In this document: positions 25,148-33,836 of the stretch, piece by piece
Layout: the number at the start of each line of letters is the position of its first letter
Position numbering within the stretch: position 1 is the first letter of the stretch
Translations under genes and position numbers: made by a program
Notes under the pieces: generated by a model
The model's database searches: none
The model's input: only the letters and a program-made list of their open reading frames with translations
Told to the model about the DNA's origin: nothing
Assembly (NCBI RefSeq): GCF_020554865.1
Contig: NZ_JAJCIC010000001.1
Coordinates: 219,898 to 283,897 of the forward strand
Direction of reading: 5' to 3'
Length of the DNA stretch: 64,000 bases
DNA from: Lacrimispora sp. 210928-DFI.3.58
GTDB lineage: Bacteria; Bacillota; Clostridia; Lachnospirales; Lachnospiraceae

Positions 25148-27007
25148 ATGATGGAAAAGGCAAATAGACATAAGGATGCAGATGTGATCTTTCTGAAAAG
25201 AATGGAGCGCCATCACGATGAGCTCCGCTGGCTGTATATGGAGTTATATGGAAATGATTCCATGTTTGCCGAGCTGTGTGATAATCTGAGGAGGTTCTAC
25301 CTGGAGAGAAAGGAAGAACTGAAGGCAATGGACCGGAAGCGGGAGGCTGATCCGAACTGGTACAGGCAGAATGATATGCTGGGCATGATGTTTTACATTG
25401 ATAATTTTGCAGGCAATATGAAGGGCGTGGAAGCCAAACTGGGTTATATTGAGCAGTGCAATGTCAACTATATCCATCTGATGCCGTTTCTTGATACCCC
25501 TGAAGGGCGCTCTGACGGCGGGTATGCAGTATCCGATTTCAGAAAGGTGCAGGAAAAGCTTGGTTCAATGGAGGATTTAGAAAGTCTGACAGCCGCCTGC
25601 CATAAAAAGGGTATCAACGTCTGCATGGATTTTGTGATGAATCATACATCAGAGGACCACGAATGGGCAAAAAGGGCGCGCCGGGGAGAGGGCGAGTATA
25701 TGAGCCGTTACTTTTTCTATGACAATGCAGATGTGCCCTCCATGTACGAGAGGACCGTACCCCAGGTGTTCCCCACAACAGCGCCGGGCAATTTCACATG
25801 GCTTCCCGATGCCGGCCATTTCGTAATGACCACATTTTACCCCTACCAGTGGGATCTCAATTACAAAAACCCGCGGGTGTTCAATGAGATGATGTATCAT
25901 TTCCTCTATCTGACAAATAAGGGGATCGATATCATCCGCATTGATGCGGTTCCCTATATATGGAAGGAGCTGGGGACACAGTGCAGGAACCTGCCCCAGG
26001 TACACACCATTGTGCGCATGATGCGCATGATCAGCGAGATCGTATGCCCCGGTGTTCTGCTGCTGGGCGAGGTGGTCATGGAGCCGGAGAAGGTGGTGCC
26101 TTATTTTGGCACAGTAGAAAAGCCGGAGTGCCATATGCTGTACAATGTTACGACCATGGCGACCACATGGCATACCGTAGCCACAAGGGATGTCAGGCTG
26201 CTGAAAAAACAGCTTGACATTGTAAACTCCCTGCCAAAGGATTACGTATTTCTGAATTACCTGCGCTGTCATGATGATATCGGATGGGGACTGGACTATG
26301 GTACTCTGCTGGCAGACGGCATGGAGGAACGTTCTCATAAGCAATATCTGAATGATTATTTCCAGGGATATGCAGGAGGAAGCAACAGCCGGGGCGAACT
26401 ATACAATGCAGACCCAGTCACAGGTGACGCCAGATTCTGCGGAACGACGGCATCCATGTGCGGTATCGAGAAGGCAGGTTTTACTCAGGACGGTCTGGCG
26501 ATGGAAAAAGCCATCAAGTTTGATGTGATGCTCCATGCCTATATGTTCATGCAGTCGGGCATTCCCGTTTTATACAGCGGGGATGAGATCGGGCAGGTGA
26601 ACGATTATACTTACAAGGATGATCCCAATAAGGCAGCAGACTCCAGATATATCCACCGCGGGGCCATGAACTGGGAGCTGGCAGGGAATATATCAGACCC
26701 GGATACGGTGGAGGGAAAACTGTTTCACAGGCTGGGACAGCTGGAGCAGATCCGGAAAACAGAGAAGGTATTTGTGTCAAATGCAGATACCTGGACCATT
26801 GAAACCTGGGATCCGTCCGTACTATGTATCGGCAGATACTTTGAGGGAGAGAAGCTCATAGGCCTGTTCAATTTCAGTGAATTTGACAAAACGGCGTGGA
26901 TCAATGAAACAGATGGAGACTATGTGGAACTGATCACAGGAGCAGAGATGAAGCCGATAGGGGTGAATATCCCGGCATATGGATTTTATTACCTGAAGAA
27001 GAAATGA
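25148..27007 (+). CDS. Amylosucrase-like glycoside hydrolase (GH13 subfamily 4)
   Basis: The 619-residue cytoplasmic enzyme follows the amylosucrase plan: N-terminal helices, MPFLDTPEGRSDGGYAVSD, then catalytic Asp in IIRIDAVPYIWKELGT, acid/base Glu in LLLGEVVMEPE and the third Asp in RCHDDIGWGLDYG. Amylosucrases split sucrose and either release or transfer glucose. Coupling to a PTS suggests the true substrate may be a phosphorylated disaccharide (inference). I prefer the ATG at 25148 after GGTGAGA over a TTG at 25118, which would overlap the permease. No signal peptide is visible. Confidence 0.88.
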   Translation: MMEKANRHKDADVIFLKRMERHHDELRWLYMELYGNDSMFAELCDNLRRFYLERKEELKAMDRKREADPNWYRQNDMLGMMFYIDNFAGNMKGVEAKLGYIEQCNVNYIHLMPFLDTPEGRSDGGYAVSDFRKVQEKLGSMEDLESLTAACHKKGINVCMDFVMNHTSEDHEWAKRARRGEGEYMSRYFFYDNADVPSMYERTVPQVFPTTAPGNFTWLPDAGHFVMTTFYPYQWDLNYKNPRVFNEMMYHFLYLTNKGIDIIRIDAVPYIWKELGTQCRNLPQVHTIVRMMRMISEIVCPGVLLLGEVVMEPEKVVPYFGTVEKPECHMLYNVTTMATTWHTVATRDVRLLKKQLDIVNSLPKDYVFLNYLRCHDDIGWGLDYGTLLADGMEERSHKQYLNDYFQGYAGGSNSRGELYNADPVTGDARFCGTTASMCGIEKAGFTQDGLAMEKAIKFDVMLHAYMFMQSGIPVLYSGDEIGQVNDYTYKDDPNKAADSRYIHRGAMNWELAGNISDPDTVEGKLFHRLGQLEQIRKTEKVFVSNADTWTIETWDPSVLCIGRYFEGEKLIGLFNFSEFDKTAWINETDGDYVELITGAEMKPIGVNIPAYGFYYLKKK

Positions 27008-27018
27008 TATGTTCTTCT

Positions 27019-27068
27019 GCACCGTAGCCGTCCTCCCGGCAGCCCCAGCACAAAATGCGGAAACTCAA
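27019..27068 (-). repeat. Family B palindrome, solo arm (reverse orientation)
   Basis: Read on the minus strand it gives CTTGAGTTTCCGCATTTTG, then CTGCCGGGAGGACGGCT, matching the left arm at 19231. It lies just after the GH13 stop. The remaining part of 27008-27359 holds the lacI promoter and two family A repeats, with no gene. Confidence 0.65.
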
Positions 27069-27099
27069 GAACAGATGTCTGGAAAAAACCAGCCGACCA

Positions 27100-27124
27100 T
27101 GCTATAATGTGAGAAGGATTTCAT
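27100..27124 (+). promoter_or_regulatory. Extended -10 promoter and operator of the lacI-like gene
   Basis: TGCTATAAT (27100-27108) is an extended -10 element, and the operator GTGAGAAGGATTTCAT (27109-27124) follows directly. The operator matches the site at 22281 in 14 of 16 bases, so the regulator should repress its own gene as well as the PTS operon. No good -35 is seen. Confidence 0.65.
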
Positions 27125-27126
27125 AA

Positions 27127-27347
27127 TAAACCTACATGCGCCCAGCAGCGGACGCACTACCACACCATAAAAGTCTGGTGGGCGCATTTGGCATACCTGA
27201 ATACATGCCGCCTGTCGGCGGCAGGACTTTTATAGTAAACCTACATGCGCCCGGCAGCGGACGCACTACTACACCATAAAAGTCTGGTGGGCGTATTTGG
27301 CATACCTGAATACATGCCGTCTGTCGGCGGCAGGACTTTCATAGTAA
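27127..27347 (+). repeat. Family A repeat, two tandem copies
   Basis: Copies at 27127-27238 and 27236-27347 have a 109-bp period and are about 95% alike; both start TAAACCTACATGCGCCC and end GTAA. Both lie in the leader of the lacI-like gene, and the last base pairs of the second run straight into its ribosome site AAGGAG. Confidence 0.85.
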
Positions 27348-27359
27348 GGAGAAGCAGGA

Positions 27360-28343
27360 ATGAATATCACAGATATCGCGAAAATGGCAGGCGTATCCAG
27401 AGCAGCCGTTTCCCGCTATTTTAATAATGGATATATTTCAGAGGAAAAGCGCGAGGCAATTCGGAAGGTAGTGGAGGAAAGCGGATACCGTCCTTCTCCC
27501 CAGGCTCAGACGCTGCGGACAAAAAAGACAAAGATGGTAGGGGTGATCGTACCTAAGATCGCCTCTGCTTCCATCGGAAGAGTGGTGGAAGGGATCCTTT
27601 CCGTATTAAATGCCAATGGCTACCAGATGCTTCTGGCAGTTACCCAAAATGATCCGGGAAAGGAGCTGGAGTACCTGTCTGCTTTTGATGACAGGCAGGT
27701 GGATGGAGTGGTCCTGGTTGCCACTATATTTAACGCAGAGTACAAACGCGCGCTTAAAAGCCTGACAGTTCCGCTGGTGATCGTAGGTCAGCAGCTGCCG
27801 GGCTATTGCTGTGTATTTCATGATGATTATCATGCGGCCTATGATCTCACAAGCCTGCTTTTGGAAAAGGGAAGAAGAAAACTGGGCTATATCAGCGCCA
27901 TCCAGCAGGACAAGGCCGTGGGCGCAGAGCGGTACCGCGGTTTTAAGGATGCTGTCTGTGATATGGGACTGGGGGAGCTTGCTGAAAATGTTGTCACTGC
28001 GGCGTTTACGGTTGCCTCCGGCTATGAAAAGGCAGGAGAGCTGCTGGAAAAATGCGGACTCTTGGATGGGCTGATCTGTGCCACTGATTCCATGGCAGCC
28101 GGTGCTGTACAGTATTTGCGGGAAAAGGGAATCAAGGTTCCAGGGGAGATCCTGGTGGCCGGGCAGGGAGATTCGGACATGGCAAAAGTTATGGATCCCC
28201 CCCTTGTGACAGTTCACTACTCCTATGAGAAAAGCGGGGAGCTGGCTGTCCGGATGCTGATGGAGATATTGGAAGAAAAAGATACTGCAGTGAGGGAAGT
28301 GAAGCTGGGGTATCATATCGTTGATAAGGCTGTAACCCATTGA
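27360..28343 (+). CDS. LacI family transcriptional regulator of the sugar operon
   Basis: The 327-residue protein has an N-terminal LacI HTH (NITDIAKMAGVSRAAVSRYF, hinge near 45-60) and a periplasmic-binding-protein-like sensor domain (VGVIVPKIASASIGRVVEG to the end). It is preceded by GGAG. Matching 16-bp operators at its own promoter and at 22281 make the HAD-PTS-GH13 operon its probable regulon. The inducer is probably the transported sugar or its phosphate. The long leader contains two family A repeats. Confidence 0.93.
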   Translation: MNITDIAKMAGVSRAAVSRYFNNGYISEEKREAIRKVVEESGYRPSPQAQTLRTKKTKMVGVIVPKIASASIGRVVEGILSVLNANGYQMLLAVTQNDPGKELEYLSAFDDRQVDGVVLVATIFNAEYKRALKSLTVPLVIVGQQLPGYCCVFHDDYHAAYDLTSLLLEKGRRKLGYISAIQQDKAVGAERYRGFKDAVCDMGLGELAENVVTAAFTVASGYEKAGELLEKCGLLDGLICATDSMAAGAVQYLREKGIKVPGEILVAGQGDSDMAKVMDPPLVTVHYSYEKSGELAVRMLMEILEEKDTAVREVKLGYHIVDKAVTH

Positions 28344-28359
28344 TTTTCAGGTTACAGCC
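28326..28359. terminator. Hairpin between convergent genes
   Basis: AAGGCTGTAACC pairs with GGTTACAGCC across the lacI-like stop codon. The T content after it is modest on either strand, so it may work for both lacI and the convergent flippase. Confidence 0.5.
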
Positions 28360-28382
28360 CTTGTCGTATATGAGGCTCTGGT

Positions 28383-29930
28383 TCATGGCAAAGGCCTCCT
28401 GCGGTGAAAAAGCAGCAGAAGTCCCATATAACACAGCGAGATCACCCCAATGTGGCAGGAGGTCTCCACAAATACGGGCAGGGCCCTTAAAAACCCCAGC
28501 CACTGGGACGCAGCCAGCCAGATGCCGATGGATAGGAGCAGCAGCAGGGCAGGCTTCACCACCATCTGCATGGTATCCCACCGGAAAGGCACCAGCCGCT
28601 TGACGGAGAGAAAGCACATAAGAGCCAGGGAGAGCTCGCTGACGAGCATCCCCCAGAGATATCCCATGATCCCAAATCTGGGGATGGCAAAGAGCACGAA
28701 GGCCAGGCGCACGGCCATGGCAAAGATATTCTGCAAAAAAGTGGTGGAGGTGCGTCCAAGGCCGTTTAATATACTTCCCATGGTAGTGGCAAGGTACATA
28801 AACGGGCAGAGCCAGGATAAAATAGCAATAAAAGCACCGGCGCTGCCATCGTGGAACACGCCGGTTCCCAGCTGCTCCCCGAACATGGTGAAAATACCGA
28901 TGCAGAGGATCCCCATATAACAGCTGTAGCGCAGGGACATGGATATCATGGAGGAGATACGCCCCTCATTTCCTTCCGCCTGGGCCTCAGCCACAGAGGG
29001 CAGAAGGAGAACTGCCATGGAATTGGTAATGGCGGAGGGGAACATCACGAAAGGCAGCGCCATACTCGTGAGTACGCCGTACACGGACAATGCCTCCGGC
29101 CCCGTAAGGCCAAAGGCCGTGAGCCTGTTGGGAATCCAGATGGACTCGGCGCTTCCCATGACATTGAGTATCAGGCGGTTTCCCATAAGGGGGAGAGCCA
29201 AAGCCATGAGTGCTTTGGCTGCCCCCGAAAAGGCCAGGTTCGCCCCCTCTGTCCTGCCGGGATTTGGCGGGAAAAACCCCATACAGAACATGGTAAAGCC
29301 GGCAGAGGCCATTTCCCCGATCAGATGTCCATAGACGGCCAGATCCACAGAGAGCTCCCTGCCGGCTGCCATCCAGATATCAGCGATGAGGAACACGGCT
29401 CCCATCCGTATCACCTGCTCCGCCACCTGGGAAAATGCAGGCACTTTTGATTTCTGCATCCCATAATAATACCCGTTGATGCAGGCATGAAGGGCGGCAA
29501 AGGGCACAGACAGGGCGATGGCCGGCAGGAAGGGGGCGCACCTGGGCTCCAAAAGGATATGCTCTGCCAGAAAGTCTGCCTGGGAGTAAATCCCCCAGGA
29601 CAGGATCCCGGAAAGCCCCAGGGCGATGACAAGGCCTGTGCGGAAGACGACCCTCCCATTTTCCTGGTGGGCCGCTATGTACTGGGACAGGGCAGTCTGT
29701 ATGGAGCCTGCACACACTGCAAAGCAGATAGAAAACAGAGGATGCACCATATTGTAGATGCCCAGCCCCTCCGCCCCAATGGCTCTGGACATGAAGATGC
29801 GGTAAAAAAATCCCAGGATGCGGCAGAGAAAACCGGTAGAGGTGAGAAGCAGAGTCCCGGTGATAAACGCCATTTTCCTGGGAGAAAGGCGGCCTGCGCC
29901 GTGAAATGCTGCTGTTGTGGGTCCTTTCAT
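28383..29930 (-). CDS. SpoVB/MurJ-like polysaccharide flippase (MOP superfamily)
   Basis: The 515-residue protein has 13-14 predicted helices with the MOP/MVF pattern FITGTLLLTSTGFLCRILGF and FYRIFMSRAIGAEGLGIYNM near the start, closest to SpoVB-type proteins of sporulating Firmicutes. It would flip a lipid-linked cell-wall or cortex precursor. GGGAG lies 9 nt before the ATG at 29930. It stands alone on the minus strand, convergent with lacI and divergent from ferritin. Assignment to SpoVB rather than another MOP flippase is uncertain. Confidence 0.85.
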   Translation of the reverse strand: MKGPTTAAFHGAGRLSPRKMAFITGTLLLTSTGFLCRILGFFYRIFMSRAIGAEGLGIYNMVHPLFSICFAVCAGSIQTALSQYIAAHQENGRVVFRTGLVIALGLSGILSWGIYSQADFLAEHILLEPRCAPFLPAIALSVPFAALHACINGYYYGMQKSKVPAFSQVAEQVIRMGAVFLIADIWMAAGRELSVDLAVYGHLIGEMASAGFTMFCMGFFPPNPGRTEGANLAFSGAAKALMALALPLMGNRLILNVMGSAESIWIPNRLTAFGLTGPEALSVYGVLTSMALPFVMFPSAITNSMAVLLLPSVAEAQAEGNEGRISSMISMSLRYSCYMGILCIGIFTMFGEQLGTGVFHDGSAGAFIAILSWLCPFMYLATTMGSILNGLGRTSTTFLQNIFAMAVRLAFVLFAIPRFGIMGYLWGMLVSELSLALMCFLSVKRLVPFRWDTMQMVVKPALLLLLSIGIWLAASQWLGFLRALPVFVETSCHIGVISLCYMGLLLLFHRRRPLP

Positions 29931-30036
29931 GAGTGCTCCCGGACTGGAAAATTATTATAATGTATGAGGAGAAAAAGTGGGTTAGAACGTTGCTGTGATC
30001 ATCCGGCCATCCTGAATTTAAGACAGTAAAACAGGG

Positions 30037-30065
30037 ATGACATTTCTATGAAAAAATGTTACAAT
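30037..30065 (+). promoter_or_regulatory. Promoter of the ferritin gene
   Basis: ATGACA at 30037-30042 and TACAAT at 30060-30065 are 17 nt apart, 41 bp before the ATG. No clear Fur or PerR box is recognised around it. Confidence 0.55.
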
Positions 30066-30106
30066 ACTTCCATATAAATTCATACACAATCAGGAGGTAA
30101 AAGGAA

Positions 30107-30619
30107 ATGTTGGATGCAAGGGTTGCAGAATTATTAAATGTACAGGTGAATAAGGAATTTTACTCTGCCTATCTGTACCTGGATATTTCAAATTATTACG
30201 TGGATCAGGGGCTGGACGGCTTTGCCAACTGGTATAAGATCCAAGCTCAGGAGGAGCGGGACCATGCCATGCTGTTCATGCAGTATCTGCAGAACAACGG
30301 ATGTAAGGTGACGCTGGATGCCATTGACAAGCCGGATAAGGTATTTGACTCCTTCGGAGCGCCTCTCCATGTGGGATATGAGCATGAGCAGTATGTTACC
30401 AGCCTGATACATAACATCTATGATGCTGCCAACGCAGTGAAGGATTTCCGCACCATGCAGTTCTTAGACTGGTTCGTAAAGGAACAGGGAGAGGAGGAGA
30501 CCAATGCAGAGGGCCTGATCAAGAAATACGAGCTCTTTGGTTCCGATCCCCGCGCTCTCTACATGCTGGACAGCGAGCTGGGCGCAAGAGTTTACAGCGC
30601 TCCGTCTCTGGTTCTCTAA
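30107..30619 (+). CDS. ftnA: Non-heme ferritin
   Basis: The 170-residue protein has the four-helix ferritin fold with ferroxidase residues in NKEFYSAYLYLDI (Glu17), QAQEERDHAMLFM (Glu50, His53) and WFVKEQGEEETNAE. It oxidises Fe(II) and stores it as mineral in a 24-mer. CAGGAGG precedes the ATG. Eleven bp downstream is a Bfd-like ferredoxin gene, whose relatives help release iron from bacterioferritin, so the two probably form an iron store-and-release pair. Confidence 0.95.
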   Translation: MLDARVAELLNVQVNKEFYSAYLYLDISNYYVDQGLDGFANWYKIQAQEERDHAMLFMQYLQNNGCKVTLDAIDKPDKVFDSFGAPLHVGYEHEQYVTSLIHNIYDAANAVKDFRTMQFLDWFVKEQGEEETNAEGLIKKYELFGSDPRALYMLDSELGARVYSAPSLVL

Positions 30620-30630
30620 GTCTTCTGCCT

Positions 30631-30819
30631 ATGAACAGAAAAAAAGTGATCTGCTCCTGTTACGGCATAACGAAAGGTGATATTGCGGATGCTGTAGAAC
30701 AGGGAGCTGCCAGATTCCGGGAAGTGAAAAAGCAGACAAAGGCCGGAAAGGCCTGCGGCCACTGCAAAAAGAAGGTAAAGAAGCTGATCAAGAAACTGGC
30801 AGTCAGCCAAAGCCATTAA
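30631..30819 (+). CDS. Bfd-like [2Fe-2S] ferredoxin
   Basis: The 62-residue protein has the bacterioferritin-associated ferredoxin cysteine pattern: CSCYG near residue 8 and CGHC near residue 42, four cysteines for one [2Fe-2S] cluster. Basic residues (KKKVKKLIKK) dominate the C-terminus. It starts 11 bp after ferritin and has no clear ribosome site, so it may depend on coupled translation. Electron delivery to ferritin for iron release is an inference from the location; Bfd is classically known with heme bacterioferritin, not this type. The stop lies inside the start of a family A repeat. Confidence 0.85.
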   Translation: MNRKKVICSCYGITKGDIADAVEQGAARFREVKKQTKAGKACGHCKKKVKKLIKKLAVSQSH

Positions 30820-30967
30820 GCCTGCATGCGCCCGGAGGGCGGATGCACCACCGTACCACGAAAGTCCGGCGGGCGCACTTGGCATACCTGAATTTAGTGC
30901 CGCCTTGCGGCGGCGAAGTTTTCATAGTAAATCTGCATGCGCCCGGCGGGCGGAACTTTCATAGTAA
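30817..30967 (+). repeat. Family A repeat, full copy plus shortened copy
   Basis: A full copy spans 30817-30930 and a 40-bp internally deleted copy spans 30928-30967 (TGCATGCGCCCGG then ACTTTCATAGTAA). The ribosome site AGGAGG of the SPFH gene begins 2 nt after the last base. They share the stop region of the ferredoxin gene. Confidence 0.82.
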
Positions 30968-30981
30968 CAGGAGGATGATAT

Positions 30982-32430
30982 ATGGGAATAATAAAGGTGG
31001 GATTTGGGGCTGCCGAAAGCGTGCTGGCGGACCAGTGGCGTGAATATATTTACTGCTCCTCATTGGAGGCAGATGTACTTGTGAAAAAGGGAGAAAACAG
31101 ACGGTCCCAGCGCAGCTACAACACAAAGGGAAGCTCTCATCTGATCACAAACGGTTCTATTATTGCAGTTAATGAAGGACAGTGCATGATGATCGTGGAC
31201 CAGGGAGCCGTGGTGGAGGTCTGCGCCGAGGCAGGAGAGTTTGTCTATGATTCCTCCACAGAGCCCAGTATTTTTTACGGCGGCCTGGGAAAGGGCATAT
31301 TGGACAGCTTTAAGCAGTTCGGACGGCGCGTTACCATGGGCGGAGATACGGGAAAGGACCAGCGCGTGTATTTCTTCAATACAAAAGAAATCATGGGCAA
31401 CAAGTACGGTACAGCCAATCCCGTTCCCTTCCGCGTGGTAGACCAGAACATCGGACTGGACATTGATATCTCCATCCGCTGCCATGGCGAGTACGCCTAC
31501 AAGATCGCAGACCCGATCCTGTTCTATAAAAATGTCTGCGGCAATGTGGAGGATGAGTTTACCAGGGATAAGATCGATTCCCAGCTAAAGAGCGAGCTGC
31601 TCACAGCACTTCAGCCGGCCTTTGCAAAGGTCTCCGACATGGGCATCCGCTACAGCGCCCTGCCGGGTCATGCAGATGACCTGGCTGACGCATTAAACGA
31701 GATCCTGTCTGAAAAATGGGGCGGGCGCTATGGAATCGTTATCAGCAGTGTGGGAGTCAACTCCGTAAAGGCGCCGGAGGAAGATGAAAAGATGATCAAG
31801 GAGCTGCAGCGCAATGCAGCCTTCCGCAATCCTACCATGGCTGCAGCCCATATGGTAAGCGCCCAGGCAGATGCCATGAAGGCAGCCGCCTCCAACGAGA
31901 GCACAGGCCCCATGATGGCATTTGCAGGGATGAATATGGCGTCTGGCATGGGCGGCATGAATGCGTCCGATCTCTTTGCAATGGGCCGGCAGCAGGCTGG
32001 TCAGCCGGGCATGGATCAGTACAAAGTCCAGGCCGGACAGCCGGGAATTGCCCGGCCGGGAGCCGGGGCAGCAGGCACCTTTGGGGCCGGACAGACAGCT
32101 TTCGGTCAGGAAACTTCCGGCCAGCCATCCGCAGGTTTGGCAGGCACAGCAGATCCGGGCTGGAGCTGCAGCTGCGGCAAAGAAGGGAACAAGGGCAAGT
32201 TCTGTACGGAATGCGGTCGTCCGAGGCCGGCAGAGGACGCCTTTTGGACCTGCAGCTGTGGAACCCGCAACAAAGGAAAATTCTGTTCTGAGTGCGGCAG
32301 GCCAAAGCCTGCAGGTATCCCACAGTACAAGTGCGACAAGTGCGGCTGGGAGCCGGAGGATCCTCATCACCCGCCGAAGTTCTGTCCGGAGTGCGGAGAT
32401 CCCTTTGACGATGGAGATATAAAAAAATAG
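30982..32430 (+). CDS. SPFH-domain protein with three C-terminal zinc ribbons
   Basis: The 482-residue protein has an N-terminal SPFH/virion-core-like domain (about 1-270), a Gly/Ala/Met/Gln-rich linker (290-385), then three zinc-ribbon-like units: CSCGKEG...CTECG, CSCGTRN...CSECG and CDKCG...CPECG. No N-terminal membrane helix is evident, so it may be a soluble scaffold or associate peripherally. AGGAGG precedes the ATG. Related proteins occur in phage-shock or membrane-stress contexts in other bacteria; its role here is unknown. It stands alone behind a family A repeat and ends with a hairpin. Confidence 0.85.
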   Translation: MGIIKVGFGAAESVLADQWREYIYCSSLEADVLVKKGENRRSQRSYNTKGSSHLITNGSIIAVNEGQCMMIVDQGAVVEVCAEAGEFVYDSSTEPSIFYGGLGKGILDSFKQFGRRVTMGGDTGKDQRVYFFNTKEIMGNKYGTANPVPFRVVDQNIGLDIDISIRCHGEYAYKIADPILFYKNVCGNVEDEFTRDKIDSQLKSELLTALQPAFAKVSDMGIRYSALPGHADDLADALNEILSEKWGGRYGIVISSVGVNSVKAPEEDEKMIKELQRNAAFRNPTMAAAHMVSAQADAMKAAASNESTGPMMAFAGMNMASGMGGMNASDLFAMGRQQAGQPGMDQYKVQAGQPGIARPGAGAAGTFGAGQTAFGQETSGQPSAGLAGTADPGWSCSCGKEGNKGKFCTECGRPRPAEDAFWTCSCGTRNKGKFCSECGRPKPAGIPQYKCDKCGWEPEDPHHPPKFCPECGDPFDDGDIKK

Positions 32431-32445
32431 TAAGCGGCTGATATA

Positions 32446-32486
32446 CAGGGCAGACCTGGAGATCCGAGAGGAGCAGGCCTGCCCTG
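32446..32486 (+). terminator. Hairpin after the SPFH gene
   Basis: CAGGGCAGACC pairs with GGCCTGCCCTG (one bulge), followed by only a short T stretch. It is probably a terminator. Confidence 0.45.
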
Positions 32487-32531
32487 TTCGCGTGGCATTT
32501 TGCCACAGCTTGTGCTTTCCGCAAAAATCAG

Positions 32532-32569
32532 GTATTCCTATTGAATTTGTAGGAATACTATGATATAGT
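32532..32569 (+). promoter_or_regulatory. Promoter of the nifS operon with an inverted-repeat operator
   Basis: TTGAAT at 32541-32546 and TATAGT at 32564-32569 are 17 nt apart. A perfect 9-bp inverted repeat, GTATTCCTA (32532-32540) and TAGGAATAC (32550-32558), brackets the -35. This is a good candidate repressor site; an Rrf2/IscR-type regulator would fit the genes, but none is encoded in the window. Confidence 0.65.
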
Positions 32570-32624
32570 AAGGAATGTAGATGAAGCTTTTAACTTCAGG
32601 ATTACAGAAAGGCGGATTTTAATT

Positions 32625-33806
32625 ATGAAACAATTGATTTATCTGGATAACGCGGCTACCACAAAGACGAGGCCGGAGGTTGTGGAGGCCATGCTTCCGT
32701 ATTTTACAGAGTATTATGGCAATCCTTCCTCTATTTATGAGTTCTCCGCAGAGAGCAAAAGGGCAGTAAACCATGCAAGAGAGACCATTGCCAATGCCCT
32801 GGGAGCAAAGACCAATGAAATATATTTTACGGCAGGAGGCAGCGAGTCCGACAACTGGGCGTTGGTTGCCACGGCAGAAGCCTATGGAAATAAAGGAAAG
32901 CACATCATCACCAGCAAGATCGAGCACCATGCCATCCTCCACACCTGCCAGTATCTGGAAAAGAGAGGGTATGAGGTGACATACCTGGATGTAGATGAAA
33001 ATGGAGTGGTGAAGCTGGATGAGTTGAAGAAGGCCATCCGTCCTGACACCATTCTGATCTCTATCATGTTTGCAAACAACGAGATCGGAACCATCGAGCC
33101 CATCCGCGAGATCGGCGAGATCGCAAAGGAGCACAACATCCTGTTCCACACAGACGCTGTCCAGGCCTTTGGCCACGTGCCGATCAACGTGGATGAATAC
33201 CATATTGACATGTTAAGCTCCAGCGGTCACAAGCTGAACGGCCCCAAGGGCATCGGCTTCCTCTACATCCGCACCGGAGTGAAGATCCGTTCCTTTATCC
33301 ACGGCGGAGCACAGGAGCGCAAGCGCCGTGCGGGCACGGAAAATGTGACTGGTATCGTGGGCTACGGCAAGGCAGTGGAGCTTGCCATGGCAGAGATGGA
33401 GGAGAGAGTTGCAAAGGAGACAGAGCTTCGCGATTACCTGATAGGGAGAGTCACAGATGAGGTTCCCTTTACCAGGGTAAATGGCTCCCGTACCAACCGC
33501 CTTCCCAATAATGTAAACTTTGCCTTCCAGTTCATTGAGGGCGAGTCCCTTCTCATTAAGCTGGATATGGCTGGTATCTGCGGTTCCAGCGGATCTGCCT
33601 GCACCTCAGGCTCCTTAGACCCGTCTCATGTGCTCCTTGCCATCGGCCTTCCTCACGAGATCGCCCACGGCTCCCTGCGCCTGACCTTAAGCGAGGAGAA
33701 CACGAAGGAGGAGATGGACTACGTGGCAGACCAGATCAAGGAGATCGTGGCATACCTGCGCGGAATGTCCCCGCTGTATGAGGATTTTATCAAAAAGAAC
33801 AGATAG
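32625..33806 (+). CDS. nifS: Cysteine desulfurase (NifS/IscS family)
   Basis: The 393-residue PLP enzyme has YLDNAATTKTRPEV at the start, the PLP Lys in LSSSGHKLNGPKGIGF (about residue 204) and the active-site Cys loop GSSGSACTSGSLDPSH (about 325-335). It removes sulfur from cysteine as a persulfide for Fe-S cluster and thio-nucleoside synthesis. AAAGGCGG precedes the ATG. The next genes encode the NifU-type scaffold and MnmA, both sulfur acceptors, so the operon forms one sulfur relay. A family A repeat lies between nifS and nifU. Confidence 0.95.
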   Translation: MKQLIYLDNAATTKTRPEVVEAMLPYFTEYYGNPSSIYEFSAESKRAVNHARETIANALGAKTNEIYFTAGGSESDNWALVATAEAYGNKGKHIITSKIEHHAILHTCQYLEKRGYEVTYLDVDENGVVKLDELKKAIRPDTILISIMFANNEIGTIEPIREIGEIAKEHNILFHTDAVQAFGHVPINVDEYHIDMLSSSGHKLNGPKGIGFLYIRTGVKIRSFIHGGAQERKRRAGTENVTGIVGYGKAVELAMAEMEERVAKETELRDYLIGRVTDEVPFTRVNGSRTNRLPNNVNFAFQFIEGESLLIKLDMAGICGSSGSACTSGSLDPSHVLLAIGLPHEIAHGSLRLTLSEENTKEEMDYVADQIKEIVAYLRGMSPLYEDFIKKNR

Positions 33807-33836
33807 TAAATAGCATAGGACAAACAGACAGTACGG

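Noticed and set aside
27127..27347. Tandem family A copies as a CRISPR or riboswitch array
   Set aside because: Only two copies with no spacers, and the same element occurs singly elsewhere; no match to a known riboswitch class.
28851..29450. 200-codon plus-strand frame opposite the flippase gene
   Set aside because: His/Gly/Arg-rich, no ribosome site, fully inside a well-supported membrane protein gene.
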